In this document: positions 1 to 10,205 of the stretch, piece after piece | How positions within the stretch are numbered: position 1 is the stretch's first letter | How the letters are laid out: every line of letters begins with the position of its first letter | Source: Platycnemis pennipes | Taxonomy: Eukaryota; Arthropoda; Insecta; Odonata; Platycnemididae | Direction of reading: 5' to 3' | Length of the DNA: 64,000 bases | Assembly (NCBI GenBank): GCA_933228895.1 | Contig: OW121850.1 | Location: 31,381,773 to 31,445,772, forward strand | Made by a program: the position numbers and the translations under genes | The notes under the pieces: generated by a model | Seen by the model: only the letters and a program-made list of their open reading frames with translations | Database searches by the model: none | Told to the model about the DNA's origin: nothing

Positions 1-278
1 AGGTGGGTAACTGGATAAAGTTAAAAGCTTTGAGGTGGCGAAAAAAGAATGGAGATAAATCCGGTGTCGGCATTAGCCTGCTCATGGCGAAAGGTGCCAA
101 AAGACCACGGATTAACGTCCCATCCGACGGACGGAGTACTGGACATGGAAAGCTTTTCACGAGATACTCAAGATGGGATCGGCATACCAATGAAAAATAT
201 CTTCCATATGCTGGGATTCAAACCCTTATTCTCGGACTGGAAGGCTAATACTTTGACTACCACACCATCCCGATCCCC
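1..278 (-). repeat. tRNA-derived SINE (family 1), 3' part cut by window edge
   Basis: Read on the minus strand, a Pol III-type internal promoter is visible. The A-box-like TGGTAGTCAAAG lies at 262-251 and the B-box-like GGGTTTGAATCCC at 225-213, 25 nt apart. About 90 nt downstream is a body with GATGGGACGTTAAT (near 124-110), then GAGCAGGCTAATGCCGACACCGG (85-60 region). The same body motifs, in the same order after a tRNA-like head, occur on the plus strand at 42.2-42.5 kb, and the body alone at 47.8 kb; this is the main support. The 5' end is placed just upstream of the A box and is approximate. The element may continue past base 1. The open frames across it (3-248 and 49-378) are incidental. 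Confidence 0.6.
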
Positions 279-3200
279 GATTCAAATTCATTCTTCTTAT
301 TTTGTCCACTTCTCTAGTTTATATATATGGTTGAATATTTCTTTTCGTTATTTCTTCCGATACTTATTTTATGACTAATGTTTTGGCTGTTAAATAGTTG
401 TATTGGTGGATTGGCTATGCTAGATTTGTTAGTATTATATTATGTTATAATCATACAGCATGTGGTTACGGATTCATATGCTCACAATGTTATTTGAAAC
501 GTACCTATCACAAGCATGCCTATTATTCATGAAGGACTTTCTATGCATAGCTTCATTTCAATTTTTCGATGAACAAATTTTTTTAAACTTTATTTTCTAA
601 CATTCGTTATCTTGATGTGCTTAAATTATTGTAGCCTGGTTAAGAATCACATATGCATATTTCGCGTTATAGCAATCGTTATCGCTAACGCTTACCCCTT
701 AGAGCGGCCCAGGGTTAATAATAACCGTCTGTAAAATTCGCTCCACTGATTTTGATAAGCGATTTGAAGTGCTGTGCGAAAAATGGAGAACGGAGATCAC
801 GTTCTGTCTGACATAAGTTAAATCAAAAATTAACGATAACGCCAGCACACGCCTTATTAAGATCCATGATCGAGGCCCAGGGCATTTTTAGTATACTTTG
901 TGGTACACCACTAACGTTATGGAGTCAAGATAAATGCAACATTTTAGCACGAAACCAATCTACCTTAACACCCGTGTTTTACTGTATTAAAGGAATGAAA
1001 ATACTCTGGTAGTGATTATTTTTAAAAATTTCACGACAAAAATTTGAAATGTATTCAAACAACTTTCAGAGTTATTCTTTAATTTTTTTTAAAAGGAAAT
1101 TAGTTTAGCTTCTTCAGGCATTCTTTGTAAGCTAAGTGTGTTCAGGTATAATGTAGACTTGTAAATCTCTATAATGAAAAAAGGAACTCTCTGAGACGAT
1201 CCAGATTTTAACAAGCTTGAGCTCAAAGTGCGGGTCGTAATTTATGCTTGCTAGAACATACTTGAAGCCAGAAAAAACTTATAAAAATATTGGAATGAAT
1301 AAATAAAAATGAAAATACGGTCTTGTGTACGTAAGAAAATCTCTGCATCCGTTAATGTCTTGTGGAAGAGGAAACGTGGTCCCGGGGGCTATTCGTTCGC
1401 TTACTCTCCGTAAAAAAATACAGACAAAATGTCTTGGATTAGGCCATGGGCCCTCCCGCTACGTTTTATACCCTGTCTCTTGAAGCCAATCCCCATCCTC
1501 CTCCACAATCAAGCCAATTAGTGAGTGTTCCTCTCCTTGCAAGCTTCTGTCCTCTCTCCCCTTCCTATATTCCCCATCTTTCCCCTCTCCTGCCGAAACA
1601 GAGTCGTAAATGTATCAATGTGATAATAATGGCCATTTGTACCGAACCCGATAGCACCTTATTGGCTTTAAACTATTGCCTGATGGGAGCATATGCCTAT
1701 GATACCGCAGATTGATACAATTTGGAGATGATAAACACTTGAAAAAATATAAGAACTTAATGAAAGGGACTGAATACGCTAATCATGGGCTGTAATAGGT
1801 TTGCTGTAGCTGGTGATGAATATGCCTACTTATTGTATTTATTGGTAAATGTGGTGGTAGCACCTTCATTTCACCTAGTCTCCACAAATTTATTCGTGGA
1901 AGTTCGAAAAAATAAATATTGTACATATTATTTTCTGACTATTGTTGTCTTGTTTAATTCAAATTCGTTAAACAAAAATGTAATTTAACTTTTCTTAAGC
2001 TGTGCCCCAAGTATATGAGGTACGGAGAATGTAGAGACGTTCGTCCAGAAAGGAGAAAGAAAGCAGTCATATTGAAGGCTATCCAAATTTGTTCTGTTTC
2101 AATTTTGCCGGCGAGTCTAGTCATCTGTTGCTGCCGTCAGTGTAGGAAGCGGCGAGAGAACAGCCTGTTTTTGCGACACCATATTGAATTTATTGAAAAT
2201 GTATGGCAAATTCACTTCATGCTTATTGTTGAGGAGCAAAATCTCTGTCAGCATTTGGTTAAAAAAATCCGAAAATATTAACATGGGACAGTGAAAATAG
2301 GATGCCTTAATTTTTTTGAAAAAAAAGTATTTAATATTTGTACTCATGGAAGAAATGAAGTACCTGCAACAGCTAAATAAAGGTGTTTTAATCCCAATTC
2401 CCCATTGTATTTGACTCGAATGTAGTAAATATTTACGTTTTCACTTCAATCTTTTAATGGCCGGCTCTCTGGAAAACTTTTTAGCCAAGAATAGAAATCA
2501 CGATGCAGTAAAGCCAGCAGTCCTCAATTTTTTTTCTCCTGCGTAGTCCTTTCAAGTTCATTTCCGTAATCCGGACACCTTCTTCATGAGCAATGCTTGT
2601 AACGTAAGTACTAACTGCTGTTAACTTACAGTTGAATCCATGGTGTAGTCACTATAATTTTGATTGCTAACGCTTTGATGATAAAATACTGGCCACTCGC
2701 TCATAAGTGGGTGTAAAATTTCCAACTAACGTGTGTTCTTATTTCCGACACTATTAAATATTTTTCATGCAAGACTAAAGCATTAAAGGCATACATTTAA
2801 GGGGTGCGCGTACCATTAATTGGTACGCCTGCCCCATGCTGGAAATTGATGTAGAATGTAAATGGGCATATGAAATTGAGACACTCCGAGTCGGCGAACC
2901 GCTCCCTTTTCGCAGACTACATGTGGTTTCCGGCGACATTTTTATGCATAGAAAATTGCGCCGCAAGGAATTTGGGCTGAATTTCTTGAAGAGAGTTTAC
3001 TTGAGTTTTTACACATGAGCATCCAGTTCGTAACCGGCAATATTAAATATTTAGTTTACCAAACCTTCGGCTAACCTGTACTGAGATTTCTTTGGCAAAC
3101 TCAACTCCTCTTTGATGAACAACACATAATTCGATGCATTTTCCTATATTAGTCCTTTGCCACTACACGTCTTCTGAGCGTCTAATCGCGTTCAGTCATG

Positions 3201-4102
3201 CCTCTAGGGAGTTCTTTTGATTTATCTGTATGATTAGTCACCCTTTTGCATAAAATATTTATCCCTGAAGCCCCATGCATAATGGAGAGAAATTTATCTG
3301 GCGTATGAGTTGTGGTTTATCGCTGCTGGATACAATTTGCTAGTAAACGATTTCAGACGAGATTTTTATCCTCCCTCGGAAGACGTTACAGTTTGTCGTT
3401 GAGACGAGAAATTTGCTTAAAATTTCCTCGTTCCGCGAAATAAATCTCTAGCTGGCTTCCGAAGCGCAAAAATATTTTCCTTAGCATTCAGTTTTTATGG
3501 GATGCACTTGGAGCAATTTGGCTCTTTACGACTCGCGACCCCACCCAGTCTCCTTCTCCCCCAGTAACTCATTCAGCTGCGATTAAGAGTCTGGGAAAGA
3601 AGTAGTGAGGTGTCTTTAAGGGGAAATTAAATGAGCCTCGAGAGATAAGGAGAGGGGGGCCTAGGGATCGACGGAGGCACGCGCAAAGGGTCGCCGCGGA
3701 AGGCGAGATTCCACCAGAGAAGAGGGATGGGAGGTAGGGAGGGAGATGGGTTTTGGGGTTGAAGCAATAAATCGCTTCCTGGTTCACCCCATCGACTCGT
3801 GTTGCTGCGAGGAAGCCCTCGGTAGACCTCGTCACCAATCTCCCGTTCTCTGGCCTGCCGTTTGGAATGGCAAGCCTGGCACCCATGCTTCTACTTACAT
3901 ATCCTTCCATTCAATCACCATAATGGGCCGCCAACCCTAAAAGCTTGTTCCTCGAGAATTGGAAATCATTGAGCAGTCAGCCTTTTTCATTAAATTGCCT
4001 CTAGAACTTGGCAAGCAGATTTTTTTCTCTGCCGGCCTAGATTCAAATAAAAGGGGGATAGGGCTAATAAGGGAATCGCGTTGTAATGGCTGCTGTTATA
4101 AT
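279..4102. other. No gene recognised; AT-rich intergenic or intronic sequence
   Basis: Apart from the 2808-2828 hairpin I see no supported feature. The short open frames at 1446-1715, 1785-1988, 2015-2281 and 3569-3910 show no recognisable domain and differ in composition with local base content. Bases 3583-3770 are purine- and CpG-rich, in contrast to the AT-rich surroundings, and contain GGGAGG-type runs. No tRNA, terminal repeat or tandem array was seen. Confidence 0.5.
2808..2828. repeat. Short perfect hairpin
   Basis: Arms GCGTACCA and TGGTACGC are perfectly complementary (8 bp) around a 5-nt loop TTAAT. It stands alone, with no poly-T tract or gene next to it, so no function is assigned. 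Confidence 0.5.
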
Positions 4103-4190
4103 CTACATCTACACAATACCCTGCAAGTTACCACGAGGGTGTGTGGCAGGGGGTGAAGATCACCAAGCATGCACTACTAACATGCAAACA
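4103..4190 (-). mobile_element. LINE 3' tail, severely 5'-truncated copy
   Basis: The minus-strand reading ends in a conserved block. On the plus strand it runs from CTACATCTACACAATACCC, through CTGCAAGTTACCACGAGGG and TGTGTGGCAGGGGGTGAAG, to CACCAAGCATGCACTAC. The same block occurs at 6638-6715, where it lies downstream of a reverse transcriptase remnant in the same orientation, and at 7808-7890. That identifies it as the 3' end of a non-LTR retrotransposon. No coding sequence of the element remains here, so it is a dead-on-arrival copy. The upstream limit near 4190 is where similarity to the other two copies fades. Confidence 0.65.
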
Positions 4191-4244
4191 AGCAACTATA
4201 GTGTCTCATGCAACTAGATTGTTAGTATCTATAGTATTTAAATT

Positions 4245-4372
4245 TATAGTTTTATAATAACGTATTATTTCTCGTGTCCGGTTTCAAATCCCGCCAATGG
4301 CAAATGTTGCATAAGACGCCTTCTTAAGCTCTGCGTGGGGAGCACTTCAAGCTCAGTTGTCCCTCCTTTGGA
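4245..4372 (+). repeat. SINE-like repeat (family 2), partial head
   Basis: A B-box-like GGTTTCAAATCC lies at 4280-4291. It is followed by a body TTGCATAAGACGCCTT, then GCGTGGGGAGCACTTC and CAGTTGT. The repeat at 26.44-26.59 kb has the same order: a B-box-like sequence, TTGCATTGGAATCCTT, CGTGGAGAACATTCC and CAGTTAT. The two are diverged copies of one family. No convincing A box is visible upstream here, so the head is degraded or truncated. It abuts the LINE tail at 4103-4190. Confidence 0.45.
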
Positions 4373-5779
4373 GATGAAGTTTTACAATTAACTCCTAGAT
4401 GGCTTACGCGTAGAGTACGCAAACCATGAGTTCTCCATACACTTGCTCCGTTTCCCTTATGTTCTACGTACGTACTGACAATCATAAAATCATAAAAAAA
4501 AGCAAATTTTATCAGCTGTTAGTGATCTTCACCTGAAAACTACTACGAAGAGGCAATAGTAATTGTAACATTAATAATTTATGTACTAGTCTTCCCTGTT
4601 AGCACTTTTTACATATTTATTTTTGTAATTAATTGGTTTAATTCTTAGCATGTTTTAATCGAAATCTATTTCAGTCTTTTCAAGCCGTTTTTTTTGTGAA
4701 AGAATAATTCGCTTTCAATTTTCTTGATTTGTCACCGTCTAATGTAGTATGCTTAGCATTGAGTACAGTGCAAAGATGATAACAGTCTCCAATTCAGATC
4801 TGTATTCTCTGAATAAAATAATATTCATAGAGCACATCAAATTCATTTCTCGAAGTTGCTTGGCGTAGCCATTGGTTTTTATAGAGAGAAATTGAGGAGA
4901 GGGCAGTGAAACTCCAATTGAACTTTTTGTATCAGTATCATTTACAAGGAAGTTACCTGGAAGGTATTACAAGGGGGTATGGGCGTCGTACTGTTTTTAC
5001 CTAGAGAATATGGCAACTTCTTTTGCAATATTGACTCAGGCTAACATCGTACGGAACATATACTGCAAGAGTGTCACATAAATCTTTCTGGTTACGAGGC
5101 AAACTGCAAGGAGGTTTCTAATTCAATTTCATATTTTGAGTCTCGTACTGGCACGCGAAAAAAGTTAATATTTACACTTCCTTTTTGAATTAATATCCCT
5201 TTATTTAACCTAGTATTTTCCCTTGCTATGCCATGCTTCGCATTGGCAGAGGACTCCACGAGCAGGATGCCCTGGAGCCTATAAAACGACTATTTATACC
5301 ATGTTCAACGGAGGAGACTTTTCGAACTTTGTAATTTTTCACAGGGTATTATTAATACATATTCGCTAGACCTGAGGGGCTCTGATATACAATGGTAAGT
5401 TCAGGAGACGAATATTTAGGACGACGACTATTCCTCGCAACTATATCCTGTTACGTCAGCAAGAAGGCAATGCATATCTGAGTTTTTCTATTGGTCTTAA
5501 AGTTAAAATTTAATACTCTAGAAAAACTGGGGTTTCTCAATCCAAATTTTGTGCGTAAAATGAATACATTTATGCTAGGGCACGTACCGCAATTAATGAA
5601 TTCTGTTTTCTTCAATGGAGGAAACTACCCTGTTTGAAAGTTCTGAGCAATGACAAATTAGACGGAAGCGTGGAAGATATAGGTGGGTAGAATTGGTTTT
5701 GAATTTGTCCCCACAAACCTTGTAAAAGCATGGGGTTCGGAAGTTGCCACGCAGAGAGATAGAGCCGCGAGGGAGGAAA
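4373..5779. other. No feature seen
   Basis: AT-rich sequence without a recognisable gene, RNA or repeat. Open frames here are short and show no domain. Confidence 0.5.
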
Positions 5780-5935
5780 TGTTAACGGCGAGTGTGGACT
5801 CGGATGGGAATCCGCGCCGCGCCGTGCTCTCCGGCGCGTTGCTTTCCGATCCTCCGGCGGCGGCGTCGGCGTGGTTGCCATCCGGATTCGCGCGAACTCA
5901 TCCGAGCGACGACGTGGCGTAAAAGCGGACTTCCG
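5780..5935. other. CpG-rich island
   Basis: A roughly 150-bp block is packed with CpG dinucleotides and GCGCCGCGCCG or GGCGGCGGCGTCGGCG runs, set in AT-rich DNA. Three frames are open through it (5612-5968 minus; 5683-5922 and 5792-6079 plus). This is what high GC content does to stop-codon frequency and is not evidence of coding. Such islands can mark promoters or first exons in animals. No core promoter, splice donor or recognisable peptide was identified, so the call is compositional only. Confidence 0.4.
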
Positions 5936-6637
5936 CCAATGGCTCGCATTCACGCAATAAATAAGCACGCTCGTTGTCGATTGCTGAGCCGCGACGAGTT
6001 CACCTTTTTTCCCACGGCCAAAATTCCTTCAAATCCTGCGTATTTCCTCGAATTTTCTGCTTTTAGCATTCATTGTTAGAGGTTTTATATCTTCAACTAT
6101 TTGTTTTAGCACTTGCTTTGGGATCGCGGGCGCACAAATGTATGATCTAACCGATTGCTTGTGGCCTCATATCAACATTTTTAGAGTGAAGGCTTCTGCA
6201 GGGGCGTTCCATTGTCGGTTTTTTTTTGTTTTCCTCCAAGGAGGATAGAATGTACTAGAAAAGGCATTGGCACGCTAGCCTTTTTCTTGGTTTACAATCC
6301 AGCAGAGTACCTGGAAATTCAACGCCTCCTGGGCTAATCTGAAAGCACTTTTGTGAAGACGTTGGTGTGAACTAATTGACATCACATCGTAGGTGAATTC
6401 ATAGTTACCTTCATTAATGCCCGTCTCTATGGTTTTCTTCGGGAAGTGTTCTCATTTCCTTGTTCCTGAGCTAGTCCAATCATATGGCACTGAAGAGTTT
6501 CATGCATGCACAATGAAGTCACTTCGTGGCCGAAGACTGAGATACACGCAGGGATATCCCTCTCACAATCAGTGGGGTTCTTATCCTTCCCTTTCGCTTT
6601 TATTGCCACCGCCATCTTTGTATGACCTTTCATATAC
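5936..6637. other. No feature seen
   Basis: Mixed-composition sequence between the CpG-rich block and the LINE copy. I recognise no gene or repeat. The open frame at 6417-6647 on the plus strand runs into the LINE tail and is fortuitous. Confidence 0.45.
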
Positions 6638-7278
6638 ATCTACATAATACACAGCAAGCCACCATAAAGGTGTGTGGCAGGGGGTTAACTCTCACCACAT
6701 GCACTACATATCATGCATAAAAAAGGATTAGTACTTGTATAGGTACTGTTCAAAACTACGCTATTTAAAAAAAGATAAAAATAGCAAAACTTACATGCAA
6801 AAACAGGCCGTTAGTTGGGTTAGCTATAAGTCCTTACACCAACATGCAGCTACCAATGTTATCCACTGCTACACTCGTACTGGATATATTTACCGTTATT
6901 CATATCCCTAATAGTACGAGGAAAAAAGGATATTTTGAATCGGTCAGTTCGGCAATCAATTTCTCTAATTTTGTGATTATGGTCCAGTCTACCATAGTAA
7001 GTTGGGGTTCGCAAAATATTTTTAACATCATCACTGAAAATATGGTCTTGGAATTTGTTTAAGAGATTAAGTGTTAATTTCAACCTGTGATCTGACAATT
7101 ATTCCCAATTTAATTCATTTAATAGACTGATTACGCTAATAAGGTTATCATACCGTCCCTTTACTAATCTTGCCGCTCTTCGCTGCACACGTTCAAGTTC
7201 GTTATTTAGACCGATTTCGTAGGGATCCCATACACTGGCAGCACATTCCAAATGAGATCTTACAAGGAAAAAGTAGCT
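6638..7278 (-). mobile_element. 5'-truncated CR1/Jockey-type LINE copy
   Basis: On the minus strand the copy starts near 7278, at a point inside the reverse transcriptase coding sequence. It continues through the RT C-terminus (to about 6859) and a 3' untranslated region, and ends at about 6638. The end is the block that on the plus strand reads TACATCTACATAATACACAG, then CAAGCCACC and GGTGTGTGGCAGGGGGTTAA. Truncation at the 5' end with an intact 3' tail is typical of target-primed reverse transcription. Two shorter copies of the tail lie at 4.1 and 7.8 kb. I could not define a target-site duplication. Confidence 0.75.
6859..7278 (-). pseudogene. Reverse transcriptase C-terminus of a LINE (dead)
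   Basis: The translation starts with FLVRSHLECAASVWDPY, which matches the conserved LVRPHLEYAS.VWDPY segment downstream of the catalytic domain in CR1, L2 and Jockey reverse transcriptases. It continues ELERVQRRAARLVKGRY, again a family hallmark, to NELNWE. An in-frame TAA at 7101-7099 interrupts the reading. The same frame then resumes with LSDHRLKLTLNLLNKF and ends with DRFKISFFPRTIRDMN, the usual SFFPRTI..WN terminal motif of this group. The catalytic YADD region, endonuclease and ORF1 are all absent because the copy is 5'-truncated. The single visible stop suggests a moderately old copy. The family is clear from motifs; the exact clade (CR1, L2 or Jockey) is inference. Confidence 0.8.
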
Positions 7279-7807
7279 AGATGGGTAGGAGGTCGTGATT
7301 CCAACCCTCTCTTTACGAGAATGGGTTCTCGTGCTTTCCATGGTCTCGGGAGTAGGCTTGCGGTTAACCCGTGCGTCGTAATGGGGAGGTCGATAGCGTG
7401 TCATTTTCGTTACACGCTCCCTCCCACCTCCTCCCACACCATCTCCTTCTTCCTGAACCTCTTCGGCTTCCTTCCTTCCTTCTTCCCGTCGAGCATCGTT
7501 TCCTCAATTGCCTTTCCCGCACGCGCCAGAGGCACGCCTGAAGGGGGGTCAAAGACGGATCGCTCGGGAGGAGGAAGGGGCGGCGGAAGTGGTTCCGGAG
7601 AGTTTCAAGACATCCGTTCGTTCCCTCTGGTTCATTGCACTCTCCGCAGCGAAGTGTTCTTTAATGTTGCACACCCCAATCATATCCTTAAAGACGTCAC
7701 TTTTGACTCACCCCTGCCTGCATCGAGACAATGATGCTGCAATTCCAAAGAAATTGAAGGGCAACTATGATATTTTGTGCGGTTGAAACACGTGAGCATG
7801 TGGAATA
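7279..7807. other. GC- and purine-rich segment, no gene recognised
   Basis: Pyrimidine-rich sequence at 7415-7500 is followed by purine-rich sequence at 7535-7610 (GGGAGGAGGAAGGGGCGGCGG type). The overlapping open frames at 7252-7734 (plus), 7364-7552 (minus) and 7508-7786 (plus) reflect this biased composition. No domain is recognisable. Confidence 0.4.
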
Positions 7808-7905
7808 CACAGACATCCACGCGATACTCTGCAAGCCACCACGAGGGTGTGAGGCGGGGAGTGAAGATCACCAAACATGACGTGCACCTAGGTACTACAT
7901 GGAAA
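7808..7905 (-). mobile_element. LINE 3' tail, third copy
   Basis: The plus strand reads ACATCCACGCGATACTCTGC, then AAGCCACCACGAGGGTGTGA, GGCGGGGAGTGAAG and ATCACCAAACATGACGTGCAC. This aligns with the tails at 4103-4190 and 6638-6715 in the same (minus) orientation. It lacks coding sequence. It is closer to the 4.1-kb copy than to the 6.6-kb copy in the CCACGAGGGTGTG and GTGAAGATCACCAA segments. Confidence 0.6.
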
Positions 7906-8131
7906 CATGCTAAATAATAGGATTTCTAACAATATTTCACCTTCCTTTGTTATGATGCCTATGGGGTTATCTTATTGTGCGGAGTAGTTAGCGTACCTTA
8001 TCATCTCTTGCCTTAGATATATTTCTTGAATATAAATCCGATTTAGAGACTGGTAAGCAACTGCGCTGGTTTTCGAAATCACGTGGAGGCAGATTTCCAT
8101 GAGTGAGGTACTGAATTAAGACTTAAAAATA

Positions 8132-8430
8132 CGATTATAATTCTGATATGGAGATTTCATATACACATATCACGCACATAATAAGCATATACTGAAATAT
8201 ATATACATATTCATATATCACATACATAATAAGCATGTACTGAAAACGATGTCCATTAGCTGCTACATATCTTCGTTAAAGAATATTTTTAACATTTTTT
8301 CAAGAATTTAGCGCTCAAAATCTTGTGATTTGTAATTAGTATATATATGCATACAGTGTGCTGAAATATTACCTTAATCACGAGATTAAGAACTGGGTTT
8401 GCAAGGTAGTGGAACTAACGATAGTGTAAC
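8132..8430. repeat. Diverged direct repeat, left copy
   Basis: Shared landmarks with 9925-10205 occur in order: CTGATAT, ATGTCCATTAGCTGCTA, ATCTTCGTTAAAGAA, GCTCAAAAT, GCTGAAATATTACCTT and GATTAAGAACTGGGTTTGC. The left copy carries an extra block holding two 48-bp-period units (8166-8245) that is missing on the right. The right copy carries an extra 72 bp (10081-10152) missing here. The unit is noncoding. Confidence 0.75.
8166..8245. repeat. Two-unit tandem repeat, period about 48 bp
   Basis: TCACGCACATAATAAGCATA and TCACATACATAATAAGCATG begin 48 bp apart (8170 and 8218), each followed by TACTGAAA. This lies within the left copy of the 8.1/9.9-kb direct repeat and is absent from the right copy. 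Confidence 0.6.
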
Positions 8431-9007
8431 TTTTCTTCAAAATATATCATGTTTTATGAGCCATTGCATGGCATTCGATATCTTAGATAACTCCGGTTTG
8501 TTTGAGAAAAGATAGTAAGTCACATTGCGAAGCACAATGAAATTATCTAAAATATTAATACCCAGGTTATGCTAGGGAGGTTTGTCCCAGAGTCCAAGGA
8601 CAAGCCACCAAATTATAGCTACGAAGAGTTAAAGAGTTAGTTAGTGTCCTTACAATTGAACAGCATTGCACTTAGTGTTACACCATTATCCGGCGTCAGC
8701 CAGTCTGATTCGGAAAGACCAAATTGAAAGGCATAATGATTCTGATTGATCACTACCCTATTCAGTATAAATCACTCCAAGCTTTCCTTAGAGTAATGCG
8801 GAACCCATATTTACAGATGGCAAGCCTCGGAAGGGGCCAAGGTATCATTTACTAAACATTAAAATCTTCATCATTTTCTGTATGCCTCCACATCATCTCT
8901 CTCATGTTTTCAAGCTTTGTGCCGCAATGATTATGCAGACGCCCTTGAGACTGGGGTAAAGTTCTTTCTTCCTAAATTGCGTTTAATTGGTTAAATGGTT
9001 AATTAAC
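8431..9007. other. Interior of the repeat-bracketed segment, no gene
   Basis: AT-rich sequence with no recognisable reading frame, between the left direct repeat and the foldback at 9008. Confidence 0.4.
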
Positions 9008-9320
9008 TTTACGGTACGCTTTTAATTTTATTCTATCACTCCCGGATAATCCAAACGTGGCAATAGAATCCACTGGTACGATTTGATAACTAAACACGTT
9101 TGGTCCGAATCCTTTTTCTCGTAATGTTAGAAAAATAATTTTTTGCTTCTTGCTGACTTAAGTATATATAAGAAATATATCTTTATGCATATTAAATTCA
9201 TAACCTGATGGAATTACGGTACGCTTTGGCACTGAAAGTTTTTAGTCATCAAATCGTACCAGTGGATTTTATTGCCACGTTTAGATCATCCGGGAGTGAT
9301 AGAAAAATTAAAAGCATACC
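9008..9320. repeat. Large foldback: about 80-90-bp inverted arms, about 145-nt spacer
   Basis: The left arm (about 9008-9095) contains, in order, GGTACGCTTTTAATTTT, CTATCACTCCCGGAT, AACGTGGCAATA, AATCCACTGGTACGATTTGAT and AACTAAA. The reverse complement of about 9241-9320 gives the same blocks in the same order with scattered substitutions. The spacer (9096-9240) contains one more copy of the arm's outer motif, TTACGGTACGCTTT, near 9213-9227. There is no open frame. The structure fits a non-autonomous foldback or MITE-like transposon remnant, or a long RNA hairpin if transcribed. Confidence 0.8.
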
Positions 9321-9924
9321 TTAAGGTGCCATACCAATTTCCGGTAGGATATTGATTCTTCTTCTGCCATTCGTTCTCAGTAACAGCCTTCAAAGCCCTT
9401 TTGACCCTTTCAGCTGCTCTTTTCTACTTCGTTATCTGACTTTTATTCCTGTATTACATAAACATTCTTTCATTGCGAGTTCTGTTTTTATCTGCACACC
9501 ACTCCTGTGGCAGCAGATGTTTGCTTCGTCGTTGAATATCGAATCCCTCTTGCAAATCATTTATTAACAATGCAAGAGGGATTTTCTGTGGATGAACAAT
9601 TTTCCATTGTTTTTTTCTAAAAATGTTCCTTGGTGTGCACCAAGTGTCTTCCAGAGCTGCAAAATATAGGGCTCATATCTAAAAAGAAAGGTTTTCCAAA
9701 TTCATCTCCTTTCATTATTCAGAGAGCCATTGTTTTCCCTTAAGCGAAAAAGGAGAGGTCCCGGGATGAATAAATTCCTCTCTCTTCCTTCTGCTTGCGT
9801 TTTTTTTTCCATTTCGCAAAAATTCCTTCAAACTATTTTTTCTTTAAGTAGCGGAAGGCCGAATGTATGTTCATACTTTTGAGACCTCCCTCATGTTGTA
9901 CTTAGGTTTCATAAAACTAATAAG
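9321..9924. other. Interior of the repeat-bracketed segment, no gene
   Basis: A 71-codon frame at 9352-9567 on the plus strand has no recognisable domain. Nothing else is supported here. Confidence 0.4.
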
Positions 9925-10205
9925 TAACAGAAAATAATCACTGATATCGTGCATATCCCGAAAATTATGTCCATTAGCTGCTATCTATCTTCGTTAAAGA
10001 ACATTCTATGAATTTAATGCTCAAAATATGGTGATTATAAGTAGTGTATGTATATTTACAATGCGCTGAAATATTACCTTCATTATTCCCATATACATTT
10101 ATTATATTTGATGGAGTTCATATCGTTAAAATGGGATTAGTTTGTCTATAAAATCACGTGATTAAGAACTGGGTTTGCCGTTAGTGGATTATGGCAGTGT
10201 TTTTT
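9925..10205. repeat. Diverged direct repeat, right copy
   Basis: Partner of 8132-8430; the shared blocks are listed there. The copies are similar at roughly 75-85% by eye across the alignable blocks. A 72-bp segment at 10081-10152 is present only in this copy. Confidence 0.75.
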
